Shown piece after piece: positions 32,139-40,241 of a stretch of 64,000 nt of DNA. Position 1 is the first letter of the stretch. Every line of letters starts with the position of its first letter. The translations under genes were made by a program, and so were the position numbers. Source of the DNA: Streptococcus pseudopneumoniae (GTDB lineage: Bacteria > Bacillota > Bacilli > Lactobacillales > Streptococcaceae); the NCBI RefSeq assembly GCF_001074565.1, contig NZ_JUQX01000026.1, forward strand, positions 102,583 through 166,582, written 5' to 3'. Under the pieces are notes generated by a model. That model saw only the letters and a list, made by a program, of their open reading frames with translations, was not told where the DNA came from and made no database searches.

Positions 32139-33031
32139 CGGCGATTTTCTCCTTCTAGTCTTGTTTCTTCTGCTAAATAACGAATACGTTCCATAACCCG
32201 TCTAGCTTCCCAAGTCTCATCATTTCCATTCTTTCCTTTGGCAAAATGTTTTTCCAAATCTTGGAAATTAAAGTTGGAAGTAAAGAAGGTCGGCAAATCT
32301 TCCTGCATACGATACTGTAGAATAACTTGGAGAATCTCATCACGCACCCAAGGGGTAGACTGTTCTGCACCAATATCATCTAAAATCAGAACTTCAGAAA
32401 GCTTAATCTCATCCACCAAGGTCTTCACAGATCCCTCACCGATGGCATTTTTCACATCAATGACAAAACTTGGATAGTGGAGAATGGTTGTTGAAGCGCC
32501 ACGTTTTTCAGATAGGTCATGGGCCAGGGCCGCCATCATGAAACTCTTACCGACACCAAAATCCCCATAAAGGTAGAGACCTTTTCGGATACTAGGGTAA
32601 AGGTCAACAAAGGCATAGAGTCTCTCAAAAATCGGCAAACGGCCTAGATCATCCAAGTCTATCTGAGCCAATTTCGCTTTCTTGAGACTTGCTGGTAGAT
32701 TGATCAACTTGAGACGATTCTTGATGGCCGCCTCTTTTTCGGCCGCGATTAGTTCTGGTGTTTCTTCATAAGATACATCCGCATAACCGTGATTCATGAC
32801 CAAGATAGGCTTGTAGCCACGCGCTATATAGTCTGCATCCCCACGAAGAAACTTATCCCGTTCTGTGATATATTGGTTGAACTTGGAGATGCTACGATTT
32901 AACTCCTCTTGGCTGAGGGATTCTTTCTGGATAAAAGCCGCTACATCGGGGTCCTTCATGATCTGCTGGACTAGGTCCTGATACTGAAAACGACTTGTCT
33001 GACGTTTGATTACGTCACCAACACTTTCCAT
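32135..33031 (-). CDS. dnaI: Primosomal protein DnaI (helicase loader)
   Basis: 298-aa AAA+ ATPase that loads the replicative helicase DnaC/DnaB. An N-terminal helicase-interaction domain is followed by Walker A GDFGVGKSF (about 164), Walker B VLILDDIGAEQ and the arginine-containing C-terminal part. Starts directly after the dnaB stop (TAG ATG) and overlaps the nitroreductase start. Confidence 0.96.
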   Translation of the reverse strand: MESVGDVIKRQTSRFQYQDLVQQIMKDPDVAAFIQKESLSQEELNRSISKFNQYITERDKFLRGDADYIARGYKPILVMNHGYADVSYEETPELIAAEKEAAIKNRLKLINLPASLKKAKLAQIDLDDLGRLPIFERLYAFVDLYPSIRKGLYLYGDFGVGKSFMMAALAHDLSEKRGASTTILHYPSFVIDVKNAIGEGSVKTLVDEIKLSEVLILDDIGAEQSTPWVRDEILQVILQYRMQEDLPTFFTSNFNFQDLEKHFAKGKNGNDETWEARRVMERIRYLAEETRLEGENRR

Positions 33032-34195
33032 CTAGTCTCCTCCTTCTTCTAATCGGGCTAACATTTCTTGTTTTTTACGTTCTAGTTCCAAACGAGTTTC
33101 CTCGCTGGTTTGATTCTTGTATTCTGGATTACTCCACTTAGGAACATTTGTCTTCGTTGAGCTAGCCTTGTTTTTCTGTTCTTCTTGCCCTTTTTGCTGA
33201 CGCTCTCGAATCCGAAGCACAGCTTCTTCTGCTGTCCGAATCTTGCGATAGGCATAGTCGTTTGCGACTTTCATAGCATATTTTTCATTGACATTGGCCG
33301 AATCAACCTTGTTAAAGGTTAAAAGTAAGACGATATTGATGACTTCGTCCAACAAGCCTAAAGACGCCATCTGGTGAAGGAGTTCTCTTTCACTTTGGGT
33401 GATGTTTCCCTTACGCGTTTGCTTGATTTCCGCTAAAAATTGCAGGGGTGTTTTATTTTTGGCTTCATTGATAATGGTCATTTCTTTGGGACTAAAGTCA
33501 GAAGACGCTGGTTTTTGTGCTATCTTTTCACGCATGCGTTTGACAGAAATAACCTGAGCCACTGTAGTCGCCTTGGCTAATTGATAGGTTTCAAACCAAG
33601 TCCATTTTTTTTCATCTGCGATGGCAAACAATTCCAAAACATCTGCCTGCTCATTTTCAAAACGCAAGCCATCTCGAGCCATCAGGCGCTGAAAATGTTC
33701 CAAGTCAAAATCATTTTTTAACTTGCTTTTTGACTCGATTGGTATCACTTCTTCAGTCAGGTTTGGAAAAACTTGGCTCAAGGAAACAGAGAGTGCTTCT
33801 CCCTCACTTGGAACCTGCTTCATAGTAGAAACAGCTGTATCCCCAATCTTTCTCTCCAATAATCTGCTATAGACAGAATGACTTAGAAATTCCTGACTGG
33901 AGAGAGGAGAATGAAGCTGTAATTCATAGTTCTCCCCCTTCTGATAAAGGGTCAACAAATCCAAAGCAGATAAGACTTTAAGGGATTGGAGCAAGGTAGG
34001 CATGCCAAAGTTTAAGTGATTGAGGATATGGGAAAAGAGATGCTCCTTTTGCCCACCATCCCAAAAGGTAATGGCATATAGATAGAGGCTCAGCGCCTCC
34101 TGACCGATAATCGGGAGGTAGCACTGCACCAGAGAAGAGGTATCTTGTGACACCCGATTATTCTTTAGAAAAGAAAAACGGTCATTTGGCTTCAT
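33032..34195 (-). CDS. dnaB: Replication initiation and membrane attachment protein DnaB
   Basis: 387-aa DnaB/DnaD-type primosome protein of Firmicutes, not the helicase. The C-terminal DnaB_2 domain (KTPLQFLAEIKQ, LNYVLLLTFNK-like segment VINIVLLLTFNKVDSAN) and a basic coiled tail are seen. It helps DnaI load the helicase at oriC and restart sites. Starts immediately after the nrdR stop codon (TAA ATG). Confidence 0.94.
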   Translation of the reverse strand: MKPNDRFSFLKNNRVSQDTSSLVQCYLPIIGQEALSLYLYAITFWDGGQKEHLFSHILNHLNFGMPTLLQSLKVLSALDLLTLYQKGENYELQLHSPLSSQEFLSHSVYSRLLERKIGDTAVSTMKQVPSEGEALSVSLSQVFPNLTEEVIPIESKSKLKNDFDLEHFQRLMARDGLRFENEQADVLELFAIADEKKWTWFETYQLAKATTVAQVISVKRMREKIAQKPASSDFSPKEMTIINEAKNKTPLQFLAEIKQTRKGNITQSERELLHQMASLGLLDEVINIVLLLTFNKVDSANVNEKYAMKVANDYAYRKIRTAEEAVLRIRERQQKGQEEQKNKASSTKTNVPKWSNPEYKNQTSEETRLELERKKQEMLARLEEGGD

Positions 34196-34669
34196 TTATT
34201 TTTCCTTTTTCTTTTTTGAGGATTGGGTGATTTGCTGGAGCAGACTCTCTAACTCACTCACATCCTTAAAACTACGGTAAACACTGGCAAAACGAACATA
34301 GGTAATCTCATCAAGCTCTGCCAATTCTTCCATGACTAAAGACCCAATATATTCACTTTGGATTTCATTCTCACTGCGACTACGGAGTTTTTGCTCAATA
34401 CGATTGACCACCATGTTGATTTCATCACTTGACACAGGACGCTTCTGGGCTGAGCGGATAATCCCATTAAAGATTTTATCTCTCGAAAACTGTTCTCGCG
34501 TACCGTCTTTTTTGACGACAACCAGCGTTCTTTCTTCTACTCGTTCATAGGTTGTAAAACGATGCTGACACTCATCGCACTCACGTCTTCGACGGATGGT
34601 ATTTCCTTCTTCGGCTTGTCGACTATCAACAACACTAGACTTGGTAGCCCCACATTTTGGACAACGCAT
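34196..34669 (-). CDS. nrdR: Transcriptional repressor NrdR
   Basis: 157-aa zinc-ribbon/ATP-cone regulator of ribonucleotide reductase genes. The zinc ribbon CPKC...CDEC (residues 3-34) and [17 protein letters not shown] precede the ATP cone ([15 protein letters not shown]). Start ATG 34667-34669 ([10 protein letters not shown]) with GGAGGGAAATGC upstream; the frame runs open to 34750 but the family begins at MRCP. Heads the replication-gene operon as in pneumococcus. Confidence 0.96.
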   Translation of the reverse strand: MRCPKCGATKSSVVDSRQAEEGNTIRRRRECDECQHRFTTYERVEERTLVVVKKDGTREQFSRDKIFNGIIRSAQKRPVSSDEINMVVNRIEQKLRSRSENEIQSEYIGSLVMEELAELDEITYVRFASVYRSFKDVSELESLLQQITQSSKKKKEK

Positions 34670-34743
34670 GCATTTCCCTCCTTGTCGTTTTCTTTTCATT
34701 ATACCATTTTTTGAGCAATTCCCAAAACAATTCTTATTTTTAC

Positions 34744-34772
34744 TTGACAAGTTTTTTGTTTTATTGTATTAT
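34744..34772 (+). promoter_or_regulatory. Promoter of the GntR-ABC operon
   Basis: TTGACA (34744-34749), 17 bp, TATTAT (34767-34772). ATTGT (about 34763) and ACAAT (about 34782) form an inverted repeat over the -10 and start region, a plausible operator for the encoded GntR repressor. Confidence 0.82.
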
Positions 34773-34809
34773 TTAATTAGAACAATAAAGACATAGAAAG
34801 GAGACTATG

Positions 34810-35175
34810 ATGTCCTGGTCATTTGATAATACAAAACCCATTTATTTACAGATTATGGAAAAAATCAAACTACAGATTGTTTCCCATGAACTGGAACCCA
34901 ACCAACAGCTCCCTACCGTGAGAGATTTGGCGAGCGAGGCTGGGGTTAATCCCAATACCATTCAGCGCGCCTTGTCTGACCTTGAACGTGAAGGATTTGT
35001 ATACAGCAAGCGAACAACTGGTCGTTTTGTCACCGAGGATTTGGACCTCATCGTTCAGTCCCGTAAACAACTTTCCGAGGAGCAACTGCAACACTTCGTC
35101 TCTTGCATGCTTCAATTTGGCTACAAAAAAGAAGAACTGCCAAATGTATTAAGCGACTATATTAAAGGAGTTTAA
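34810..35175 (+). CDS. GntR-family regulator, YtrA-like
   Basis: 121-aa short GntR regulator: winged helix (PIYLQIMEKIK, LPTVRDLASEAGVNPNTIQR) with only a short C-terminal dimerisation arm, typical of the YtrA subfamily that represses adjacent ABC transporter genes. Tandem ATG at 34807 and 34810; the second gives better spacing to AAAGGAG. It is 4 bp upstream of the ATPase gene. Confidence 0.92.
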   Translation: MSWSFDNTKPIYLQIMEKIKLQIVSHELEPNQQLPTVRDLASEAGVNPNTIQRALSDLEREGFVYSKRTTGRFVTEDLDLIVQSRKQLSEEQLQHFVSCMLQFGYKKEELPNVLSDYIKGV

Positions 35176-35179
35176 GACT

Positions 35180-35875
35180 ATGACACTACTAGCACTTGAA
35201 AATGTATCAAAATCATATGGAGCAACTGCGGCACTTGACAATATCTCACTAGAGATCTCAGCTGGAAAGATTGTCGGGCTCCTCGGACCAAACGGATCCG
35301 GAAAAACAACCCTGATCAAACTGATCAATGGCCTCCTTCAGCCAGATAAAGGACGTGTCCTCATTAACGGACAGGATCCAAGTCCTGCTACCAAGGCAAT
35401 TGTCTCTTATCTACCAGACACAACTTATCTCAATGAGCAAATGAAGGTTAAAGAAGCCCTGACTTACTTTAAAACCTTCTATCAGGATTTCAATCTTGAA
35501 CGCGCCCAACATCTGCTTGCAGACCTTGGCATTGATGAAAATAGTCGTTTAAAGAAATTATCAAAAGGAAACAAGGAGAAGGTCCAACTAATCCTCGTTA
35601 TGAGCCGTGAAGCCCGCCTCTATGTTCTTGACGAACCAATCGGAGGTGTGGATCCAGCCGCCCGTGATTATATCCTCAACACCATCATCAACAACTACTC
35701 ACCAACCTCTACGGTACTGATTTCAACCCACTTGATTTCAGATATTGAGCCAATCTTGGATGAGATTATCTTCCTCAAAGACGGAACAGTTGTCCGCCAA
35801 GGAAATGTCGATGATATTCGTTACGAGTCAGGTGAATCAATTGACCAGCTCTTCCGCCAGGAATTTAAAGCCTAA
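35180..35875 (+). CDS. ABC transporter ATP-binding protein
   Basis: 231-aa ATPase with Walker A GPNGSGKTT (about 38-46), signature LSKGNKEKV (about 133), Walker B LYVLDEPIGGVDP and the switch His in ISTHL. Pairs with the following membrane protein as an ABC-2-type exporter. YtrA-regulated exporters often respond to cell-envelope stress or antibiotics (family knowledge; substrate not evident). Confidence 0.95.
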   Translation: MTLLALENVSKSYGATAALDNISLEISAGKIVGLLGPNGSGKTTLIKLINGLLQPDKGRVLINGQDPSPATKAIVSYLPDTTYLNEQMKVKEALTYFKTFYQDFNLERAQHLLADLGIDENSRLKKLSKGNKEKVQLILVMSREARLYVLDEPIGGVDPAARDYILNTIINNYSPTSTVLISTHLISDIEPILDEIIFLKDGTVVRQGNVDDIRYESGESIDQLFRQEFKA

Positions 35876-35890
35876 GCAAAGGAGATTATT

Positions 35891-36619
35891 ATGTTTTGGA
35901 ATCTAGTTCGTTATGAATTTAAAAATGTCAATAAATGGTATTTAGCGCTCTACGGAGCTGTGCTTGCAATTTCAGTTTTGATTGGAGCTTTTCTTGGTAG
36001 CCTCAGCCAGAGTTACAATTCTAACAACGCTGTTTATTTCATCTTCTTTTTGGTACTAGTCTTTGGAGGACTCAGCGTCACTCTTTGGATTGCAACAATC
36101 TTTTTAATCATCCGAAGATTCAAGGGGAGTGTTTATGACCGCCAAGGGTATTTGACCCTGACCCTACCTGTCTCTGAGCACCAAATCATCATCGCAAAAC
36201 TCTTAGGAGGTCTTGTCTGGTCCATCTTAAGCTATATCGTCTTTATCCTGAGTGTATTGATTATCTTCTTCTTAACACCAATAGAAAAAGACTTCACTGT
36301 TCTCTATAACTTCATTTCCCCTTACCTCAGCTACGGCTGGCTATATGCCCTATCACTATTTGTCGGTTCGATTACATGGATTTTATCCATTTACCTCTCC
36401 ATCTCAATCGGGCAACTCTTTAATGAGTATCGAACAGCTATGGGGATTCTAGCCTATATCGTCATTGCCATCGTCATTGGTTATGTTTCTCTCTTTTTCC
36501 GAATTGAAAATAACTTTAACATGATGATTGGTACAGAAATCTTACGCGATCTCTTTTTATCGGCTATCTACTATCTCGGTACCTACTATATCTTAAAAAA
36601 CAAGGTTAACTTGCAATAA
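35891..36619 (+). CDS. ABC-2-type transporter permease
   Basis: 242-aa membrane protein with six predicted helices (starting about 17, 48, 105, 145, 178 and 220). RBS AAAGGAG 6-7 bp before the ATG, 15 bp after the ATPase gene. Conserved YDRQGYLTLTLPVSEHQIIIAK-type segment between helices 2 and 3 (about 82-103), typical of bacterial ABC-2 permeases. Confidence 0.9.
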   Translation: MFWNLVRYEFKNVNKWYLALYGAVLAISVLIGAFLGSLSQSYNSNNAVYFIFFLVLVFGGLSVTLWIATIFLIIRRFKGSVYDRQGYLTLTLPVSEHQIIIAKLLGGLVWSILSYIVFILSVLIIFFLTPIEKDFTVLYNFISPYLSYGWLYALSLFVGSITWILSIYLSISIGQLFNEYRTAMGILAYIVIAIVIGYVSLFFRIENNFNMMIGTEILRDLFLSAIYYLGTYYILKNKVNLQ

Positions 36620-36625
36620 AAAATG

Positions 36626-36648
36626 CCCAGCTAGAAAGCTGGGTTTTT
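36626..36648. terminator. Bidirectional terminator between the ABC operon and lrgAB
   Basis: CCCAGCT-AGAA-AGCTGGG followed by TTTTT on the plus strand and preceded by A-rich sequence for the minus strand. Confidence 0.92.
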
Positions 36649-36650
36649 CT

Positions 36651-37346
36651 TTAACTCAATATCAAACTGGCTACGATAGGGCTGACAAAGACATAGAGAA
36701 TACCAGTGACGCCTATAGCCAAGCCACCCATGGCTCCTGCTACAGAGCCGTAGCGAAGGGCCGTTCCTGTTCCGACAGCATGACCTGTCCCACCGAGGGA
36801 AAGTCCCACTGCAACTGGATCATCAATCTTCAACCACTTCAAAAGGGTTGGTCCGATAACACTGGTCAAAATCCCAGTTGCTACTACAACCACCAAGGTC
36901 ACGGTCGTCAAGCCTTGCAATTTTTCTGTGATCCCCACTGCCATAGCGGTTGTTACTGACTTGGGAAAGAGAGAAATGGCTAGGAAAAAGTCCATACCAA
37001 AGATTTTCGCAACTAAGGCCGTAAAACTAGTATTGACAATCACTGCTAGCAGACTACCAAAGAGAATACTCCGTGCATGGTGCTTCATCAGGTGAAAACT
37101 CTTGTAAAGCGGAATCCCTAGAGCCACGGTCGATGGGACAATCAAGTTGTTCAGATAAATCCCACCTTGGTAGTAATCTTGGTAAGAAATACCCGTCGCC
37201 TTAAGGAAAATAATGATAAAAATAGCCGACAAAAGCAAGGGTGTTGTCAAAGGATGGGGAAAACGTCTGTAAATCAACATCCCTACTAGATAAGCTAAGA
37301 TAGATAATGCAATCCCAAATAGAGGATTGGAAACAAATTCACTCAT
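36651..37346 (-). CDS. lrgB: LrgB-family membrane protein
   Basis: 231-aa polytopic protein with about seven hydrophobic segments. The LrgB/CidB signature is seen in FLAISLFPKSVTTAMAVGI and GTGHAVGTGTALRYG. Its ATG overlaps the lrgA stop (ATGA). Family members modulate murein hydrolase activity or transport small acids such as pyruvate; which applies here is unknown. Confidence 0.92.
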   Translation of the reverse strand: MSEFVSNPLFGIALSILAYLVGMLIYRRFPHPLTTPLLLSAIFIIIFLKATGISYQDYYQGGIYLNNLIVPSTVALGIPLYKSFHLMKHHARSILFGSLLAVIVNTSFTALVAKIFGMDFFLAISLFPKSVTTAMAVGITEKLQGLTTVTLVVVVATGILTSVIGPTLLKWLKIDDPVAVGLSLGGTGHAVGTGTALRYGSVAGAMGGLAIGVTGILYVFVSPIVASLILS

Positions 37347-37717
37347 TTCGTTTCTCCCTTCTCATAGTCACCCTCAAATCGTCTCTTGATAAACTGAACC
37401 ACTAGGGCGATGAGGATAATGTTGATGACAGCCGCAAAAAAGACAATCAAGACAATAGGCAAAAGATAAGGAGCAATGACATCAAACTTCTCCATGATTC
37501 CCACTGCTGGCGGCAAAAAGAGAATGGTCATATTGGCCAGCAAGAAATTCCCGACCATGTTGACATGCCTGGTTCTCAACCACTTGAATTGTAGGGCGAG
37601 AAAGAGAATAATCAAACCTATAATACTGCCGGGTATGGGCAAATGAAAGAAACTGGAAATCCCCTCTCCGATTAGAGAAATCACAAAGAGAATCATTAAT
37701 TGAACATATAATTTCAT
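37343..37717 (-). CDS. lrgA: LrgA/CidA-family holin-like protein
   Basis: 124-aa membrane protein with four predicted helices and the family motif LPIPGSIIGLIILFLAL (residues about 24-40). Start ATG 37715-37717 (MKLYVQLMIL), GGAG 6 bp upstream; the frame is open to 37747. An 8-bp inverted repeat AATTTCAA/TTGAAATT (37771-37793) lies upstream and could be an operator. No lytSR pair is in this window. Confidence 0.92.
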   Translation of the reverse strand: MKLYVQLMILFVISLIGEGISSFFHLPIPGSIIGLIILFLALQFKWLRTRHVNMVGNFLLANMTILFLPPAVGIMEKFDVIAPYLLPIVLIVFFAAVINIILIALVVQFIKRRFEGDYEKGETK

Positions 37718-37770
37718 CCTAAACTCCATGAAATAAACTTCTTGCATACCAGTTTACTCTTTTTCCAGAA

Positions 37771-37793
37771 AATTTCAAGGAAATATTGAAATT
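37771..37793. promoter_or_regulatory. Inverted repeat in the lrgA-marR intergenic region
   Basis: AATTTCAA-N7-TTGAAATT, about 55 bp upstream of lrgA and 31 bp before the marR -10 box. Possible regulator site for lrgAB. Confidence 0.4.
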
Positions 37794-37801
37794 CTTCTTT
37801 C

Positions 37802-37830
37802 TTGCAAGGATTAGTTAAAAGTAGTATAAT
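37802..37830 (+). promoter_or_regulatory. Promoter of the marR gene
   Basis: TTGCAA (37802-37807), 17 bp, TATAAT (37825-37830). Confidence 0.8.
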
Positions 37831-37831
37831 C

Positions 37832-37845
37832 ATTGCATGCGCAAT
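37832..37845 (+). promoter_or_regulatory. Candidate MarR operator 1
   Basis: ATTGCATGCGCAAT, an inverted repeat placed at the expected transcription start just behind the -10 box. The element TTGC-RTGC-GCAATCAT recurs at 38312. Binding here would block the marR promoter. Confidence 0.68.
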
Positions 37846-37913
37846 CATCTTGTGTTACAAAGACAGTTAGTTATGACTTTGTGATTTTTACTTTGAAAAG
37901 AAAGGAGAAAGCA

Positions 37914-38294
37914 ATGACCTATTTGGAAAAGTGGTTTGACTACAACCGCCGTCAAAAGGAAATGGAAGCCATGTTAGAAGAAACCATCGCCCAGCAGACT
38001 GAACAAAGGTTGACCTTAAAAGAGTTTTACCTACTCTACTATCTGGATTTGGCCCAAGAAAAATCTCTACGCCAGATTGACCTGCCAGATAAACTCCATC
38101 TCAGCCCAAGCGCTGTTTCTCGAATGGTGGCTAGGTTAGAAGAGAAAAACTGCGGTTTGCTTAGTCGCCGGTGTTGCGATCAGGATAGACGGGCTAGTTT
38201 TATCTGCCTGACTGACGAGGGACAGACAACTCTAGCTTACCTGCAAAAAGCCGTCGAGGAAAGACTGGAAACGAGTCTTGACTTCATTTCTTAA
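37914..38294 (+). CDS. MarR-family transcriptional regulator
   Basis: 126-aa winged-helix regulator (TLKEFYLLYYLDLAQE, KLHLSPSAVSRMVARLEEK with the recognition helix, and a wing near DQDRRASFICL). Two adjacent Cys (RRCCDQDRR) lie by the wing and could sense oxidants (inference). Start ATG 37914 with AAAGGAG upstream; the frame is open from 37833. Matching operators at its own promoter and at the next promoter suggest autoregulation and control of the DUF4649-trxA pair. Confidence 0.9.
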   Translation: MTYLEKWFDYNRRQKEMEAMLEETIAQQTEQRLTLKEFYLLYYLDLAQEKSLRQIDLPDKLHLSPSAVSRMVARLEEKNCGLLSRRCCDQDRRASFICLTDEGQTTLAYLQKAVEERLETSLDFIS

Positions 38295-38311
38295 TCAGAT
38301 TTTTAAAAAAG

Positions 38312-38323
38312 TTGCGTGCGCAA
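38312..38323 (+). promoter_or_regulatory. Candidate MarR operator 2
   Basis: TTGCGTGCGCAA followed by TCAT, the same element as at 37832, ending 9 bp before the -35 box of the DUF4649-trxA promoter. Confidence 0.66.
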
Positions 38324-38332
38324 TCATTTTTC

Positions 38333-38361
38333 TTGACATTCCTCTTTTCAAGGAGTACAAT
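38333..38361 (+). promoter_or_regulatory. Promoter of the DUF4649-trxA unit
   Basis: TTGACA (38333-38338), 17 bp, TACAAT (38356-38361): near consensus. Confidence 0.88.
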
Positions 38362-38390
38362 AAAGTCAAGATCGAACAAAGGAGTTTAAT

Positions 38391-38612
38391 ATGATCGAAA
38401 TTACCTATCTAGACACCAGCAAACAAGAGAGAACCATGACGTTCGAGTCTTACCAAGACTTTGAACGTTCTCAACAAGCTTGCCTTATCGGTGTCGCAGA
38501 CTATTACCCAGTTCAAAAATTGACCTACAATGGTCATGATTTGGACTACCATGGGACTTATGGAGATGTCTTCTTCTATCTCATGAAACAAGATTTAAGC
38601 CAATATAACTAA
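38391..38612 (+). CDS. DUF4649 family protein
   Basis: 73-aa small cytosolic protein, beta-rich with many Tyr (VADYYPVQKLTYNGHDLDY). RBS AAAGGAG before the ATG. Conserved in streptococci as the gene before this thioredoxin; function unknown. It shares the promoter and candidate MarR operator with trxA, 15 bp downstream. Confidence 0.85.
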   Translation: MIEITYLDTSKQERTMTFESYQDFERSQQACLIGVADYYPVQKLTYNGHDLDYHGTYGDVFFYLMKQDLSQYN

Positions 38613-38627
38613 AAAAGGAGAAATACA

Positions 38628-38942
38628 ATGGCAAAAGCAATTACAGATGCAACATTTGAACAAGAAACAAAAGACGGTTTGGTCTTGGTCGATTTCTGGG
38701 CAACTTGGTGTGGTCCATGTCGTATGCAAGGTCCGATCTTGGACAAATTGTCTGAAGAACTTTCAGAAGATGTCTTGAAAATCGTTAAAATGGACGTAGA
38801 TGAAAATCCAAATACAGCTCGTGCTTTTGGAATCATGTCTATCCCAACCCTTCTCTTCAAAAAAGACGGCCAAGTGGTGAAACAAGTTGCTGGAGTACAT
38901 ACTGCAGAACAAATCAAGGCCATCGTTGCTGAATTGAGCTAA
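38628..38942 (+). CDS. trxA: Thioredoxin
   Basis: 104-aa thioredoxin with active site WCGPC (about 29-33), cis-Pro in SIPTLL and the usual length. Reduces cytosolic disulfides using thioredoxin reductase (not in window). RBS AAAAGGAG. Followed by a strong terminator. Control by the MarR-type regulator is inferred from the shared operator. Confidence 0.97.
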   Translation: MAKAITDATFEQETKDGLVLVDFWATWCGPCRMQGPILDKLSEELSEDVLKIVKMDVDENPNTARAFGIMSIPTLLFKKDGQVVKQVAGVHTAEQIKAIVAELS

Positions 38943-38950
38943 TCACACGA

Positions 38951-38982
38951 GAGACCAAGTACTTTATTTGGTCTCTTTTTTC
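38951..38982 (+). terminator. Terminator of trxA
   Basis: GAGACCAA-N9-TTGGTCTC followed by TTTTTTT. Confidence 0.92.
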
Positions 38983-38989
38983 TTGCCCT

Positions 38990-39018
38990 TTGCCATTTTT
39001 CAAAAAATATGCTAGACT
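38990..39018 (+). promoter_or_regulatory. Promoter of the queCDEF operon
   Basis: TTGCCA (38990-38995), 17 bp, TAGACT (39013-39018) preceded by TGC (extended -10). Confidence 0.7.
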
Positions 39019-39033
39019 GTAGGTAGAATATTA

Positions 39034-39107
39034 CGATGTTTGGGACATGCCATCGCTAAAAAAAACCTCTACTTGGTATTTTTTAGCTCCCCTAAAGGGA
39101 GCTTTTT
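39034..39107 (+). promoter_or_regulatory. Candidate preQ1-I riboswitch with terminator
   Basis: CGATG (39034-39038) and CATCG (39051-39055) form a 5-bp stem around a 12-nt loop containing UUUGGG. An A-rich tail ending in CC (39058-39067) can fold back onto the loop GG, the layout of the class I preQ1 aptamer. Downstream AGCTCCC-CTAAA-GGGAGCT plus TTTTT (39085-39107) is a terminator in the leader, a fitting expression platform. It precedes queC, a queuosine gene. No covariance model was run. Confidence 0.65.
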
Positions 39108-39144
39108 GCGTGCTCTGAACATTTCCCATTTTGAAAGGAGTACT

Positions 39145-39798
39145 ATGAAACGTCAATCAGCCTTGGTCGTCTTTAGCGGCGGTCAAGATTCCACAACCTG
39201 CCTCTTTTGGGCTAAAGAACACTATGAAACGGTTGAAGCCGTCACCTTTGCCTATGGCCAACGCCATCATCTCGAAATTCAAGTCGCTAGAGAAATCGCT
39301 AAGGAACAAGGCATTCGTCATCACATCTTAGATATGTCTCTGCTGGGACAAATCACTGAAAATGCGCTGACCTCTGATATGGAAATCGAGCAAAAAGAGG
39401 GAGAGGTTCCCAATACCTTTGTTGACGGTCGCAACCACCTCTTTCTTTCCTTTGCGGCAGTTCTTGCCAAGCAACGAGGCATTAAAGACATCGTGACAGG
39501 TGTCTGCGAGACAGATTTTTCAGGCTACCCTGACTGCCGGGATGTCTTTGTCAAATCCCTTAATGTTACGCTCAACCTTGCCATGGATTATGACTTTGTT
39601 ATCCAAACACCTCTCATGTGGCTAGACAAGGCTGAAACTTGGGAATTAGCCGACCAACTCGGTGCCTTTGACTATGTTCGTGAAAAAACCTTGACCTGCT
39701 ACAATGGGATTATCGGAAGTGGCTGTGGAGATTGCCCAGCCTGCCACCTACGTCAGCATGGACTAGATGTTTATCTCTCACAGAAAGGAGAGGACTAA
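39145..39798 (+). CDS. queC: 7-cyano-7-deazaguanine synthase QueC
   Basis: 217-aa enzyme converting 7-carboxy-7-deazaguanine to preQ0 with ATP and ammonia. PP-loop FSGGQDSTT (about 10-18) and a zinc site near [13 protein letters not shown] at the C-terminus are seen. Start ATG 39145 with AAAGGAG upstream; the open frame begins at 39040 within the leader. Its stop overlaps the queD start (TAATG). Confidence 0.97.
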   Translation: MKRQSALVVFSGGQDSTTCLFWAKEHYETVEAVTFAYGQRHHLEIQVAREIAKEQGIRHHILDMSLLGQITENALTSDMEIEQKEGEVPNTFVDGRNHLFLSFAAVLAKQRGIKDIVTGVCETDFSGYPDCRDVFVKSLNVTLNLAMDYDFVIQTPLMWLDKAETWELADQLGAFDYVREKTLTCYNGIIGSGCGDCPACHLRQHGLDVYLSQKGED

Positions 39799-40241
39799 TG
39801 TTTTTTGCACCCAAAGAAATCAAACAGGAGACTGGCGAGTCTCTGATCTACAACCCTCACAGAACCTTGGTATCAAAAGAATTTACCTTCGATGCTGCCC
39901 ACCATCTCTTTCACTATGATGGAAAATGCAAGTCCCTGCACGGCCACACTTATCATCTGCAGATTGCTGTTAGTGGATTTTTAGATGAACGTGGCATGAC
40001 CTACGATTTTGGAGATATCAAAGCTATCTACAAGGACTTCTTAGAACCCCATTTGGATCATCGCTATCTCAATGAAACCCTGCCTTATATGAACACGACT
40101 GCTGAAAATATGGTTTACTGGATTTTCCAAACCATGAGTCAAGAGTTGCCAGACGAGCGCGGTCTCCGTTTGGAATACGTTCGCCTCTATGAAACTCCGA
40201 CTGCCTTTGCGGAGTTTAGACGGGAGTGGTTAGATGACTAG
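39798..40241 (+). CDS. queD: 6-carboxytetrahydropterin synthase QueD
   Basis: 147-aa T-fold enzyme of queuosine synthesis. Zn-binding His in FDAAHHL and GHTYHLQ and the catalytic Cys in GKCKSLHGH are present. ATG 39798 with AAAGGAGAGG upstream. Overlaps queE by 8 bp. Confidence 0.95.
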   Translation: MFFAPKEIKQETGESLIYNPHRTLVSKEFTFDAAHHLFHYDGKCKSLHGHTYHLQIAVSGFLDERGMTYDFGDIKAIYKDFLEPHLDHRYLNETLPYMNTTAENMVYWIFQTMSQELPDERGLRLEYVRLYETPTAFAEFRREWLDD

